Source of the DNA: Stutzerimonas balearica DSM 6083
Lineage (GTDB): Bacteria > Pseudomonadota > Gammaproteobacteria > Pseudomonadales > Pseudomonadaceae
Length of the DNA stretch: 64,000 nucleotides
NCBI RefSeq assembly: GCF_000818015.1
Contig: NZ_CP007511.1
Coordinates: 2,176,001 to 2,240,000 of the forward strand
Direction: 5' to 3'
Every line of letters starts with the position of its first letter. The stretch's first letter is position 1. The position numbers and the translations under genes are program-made. Shown here piece by piece: positions 61,317 to 64,000 of this stretch. Under the pieces are notes generated by a model that made no database searches, was not told where the DNA came from, and saw only the letters and a list, made by a program, of their open reading frames with translations.

Positions 61317-64000
<2,684 letters not shown>

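Overview
The window is about 64 kb of GC-rich chromosome from a gamma-proteobacterium, almost certainly a Pseudomonas of the stutzeri group (Stutzerimonas). The grounds are protein similarity recalled from memory and gene order: from the tus/yccA block (about 28.5 kb) through tRNA-Ser, cysG, serS, rarA, lolA, ftsK, trxB, aat, bpt, infA, clpA, clpS, cspD, icd, idh, nudJ, mnmA, hflD, purB and roxA to aceA, the order is the classical pseudomonad core order. No prophage, insertion sequence or CRISPR array is visible. The window begins inside a penicillin-binding-protein gene and ends inside a 23S rRNA gene.

Region 1 (0-19 kb) is dominated by branched-chain acyl-CoA catabolism. A plus-strand cluster (2.5-8.2 kb: mmsA, enoyl-CoA hydratase, mmsB, 3-hydroxyisobutyryl-CoA hydrolase, acyl-CoA dehydrogenase) covers every step from isobutyryl-CoA to propionyl-CoA (valine pathway) and is flanked by a divergent LysR regulator. 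A minus-strand cluster (17.7-11.7 kb: SDR, thiolase, acyl-CoA dehydrogenase, acyl-CoA synthetase, alpha-methylacyl-CoA racemase) looks like an isoleucine or 2-methyl-branched acyl-CoA pathway, with an AraC regulator upstream. Between them, after topB, lies an unannotated small RNA of the CrcZ/CrcY type (about 11161-11522, minus strand). It has a sigma-54 promoter, six A-rich CA motifs, a strong terminator and a cluster of GTTAC boxes upstream that could bind CbrB. The leaders of mmsA, the SDR gene and the acyl-CoA synthetase gene carry the same kind of CA motif next to the ribosome-binding site. The region therefore appears to hold a carbon-catabolite-repression RNA and three of its likely client mRNAs.

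Region 2 (19-27.5 kb) is accessory and regulatory. It holds a YqaA/DedA-like membrane protein, a 7TM sensor kinase whose 3' end overlaps a convergent OmpR-type regulator, two adjacent degenerate EAL-domain proteins, a small four-helix protein, an RsmN/RsmF-type CsrA variant, a ToxR-like membrane regulator with a translationally coupled partner, and the glutathionyl-hydroquinone reductase YqjG.

Region 3 (27.5-57.8 kb) is core housekeeping: the tusDCBE-ybiB operon for tRNA 2-thiolation (with mnmA further along), Bax-inhibitor-like YccA, tRNA-Ser(UGA), cysG, serS, crcB, rarA, lolA, ftsK, trxB, the N-end-rule set aat/bpt with clpS/clpA, infA, cspD, two divergent isocitrate dehydrogenases (icd and monomeric idh), nudJ, mnmA-hflD, purB, a four-gene roxA operon and isocitrate lyase aceA. 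icd, idh and aceA together form the branch point between the TCA cycle and the glyoxylate shunt. aceA has a leader of about 475 bp that contains a TGTAGTG/CACTACA palindrome.

Region 4 (57.8-64 kb) holds an AI-2E/PerM family permease, a Na+/H+ antiporter-family permease, queD, and the 3' part of an rRNA operon on the minus strand (23S, then 5S, then terminator).
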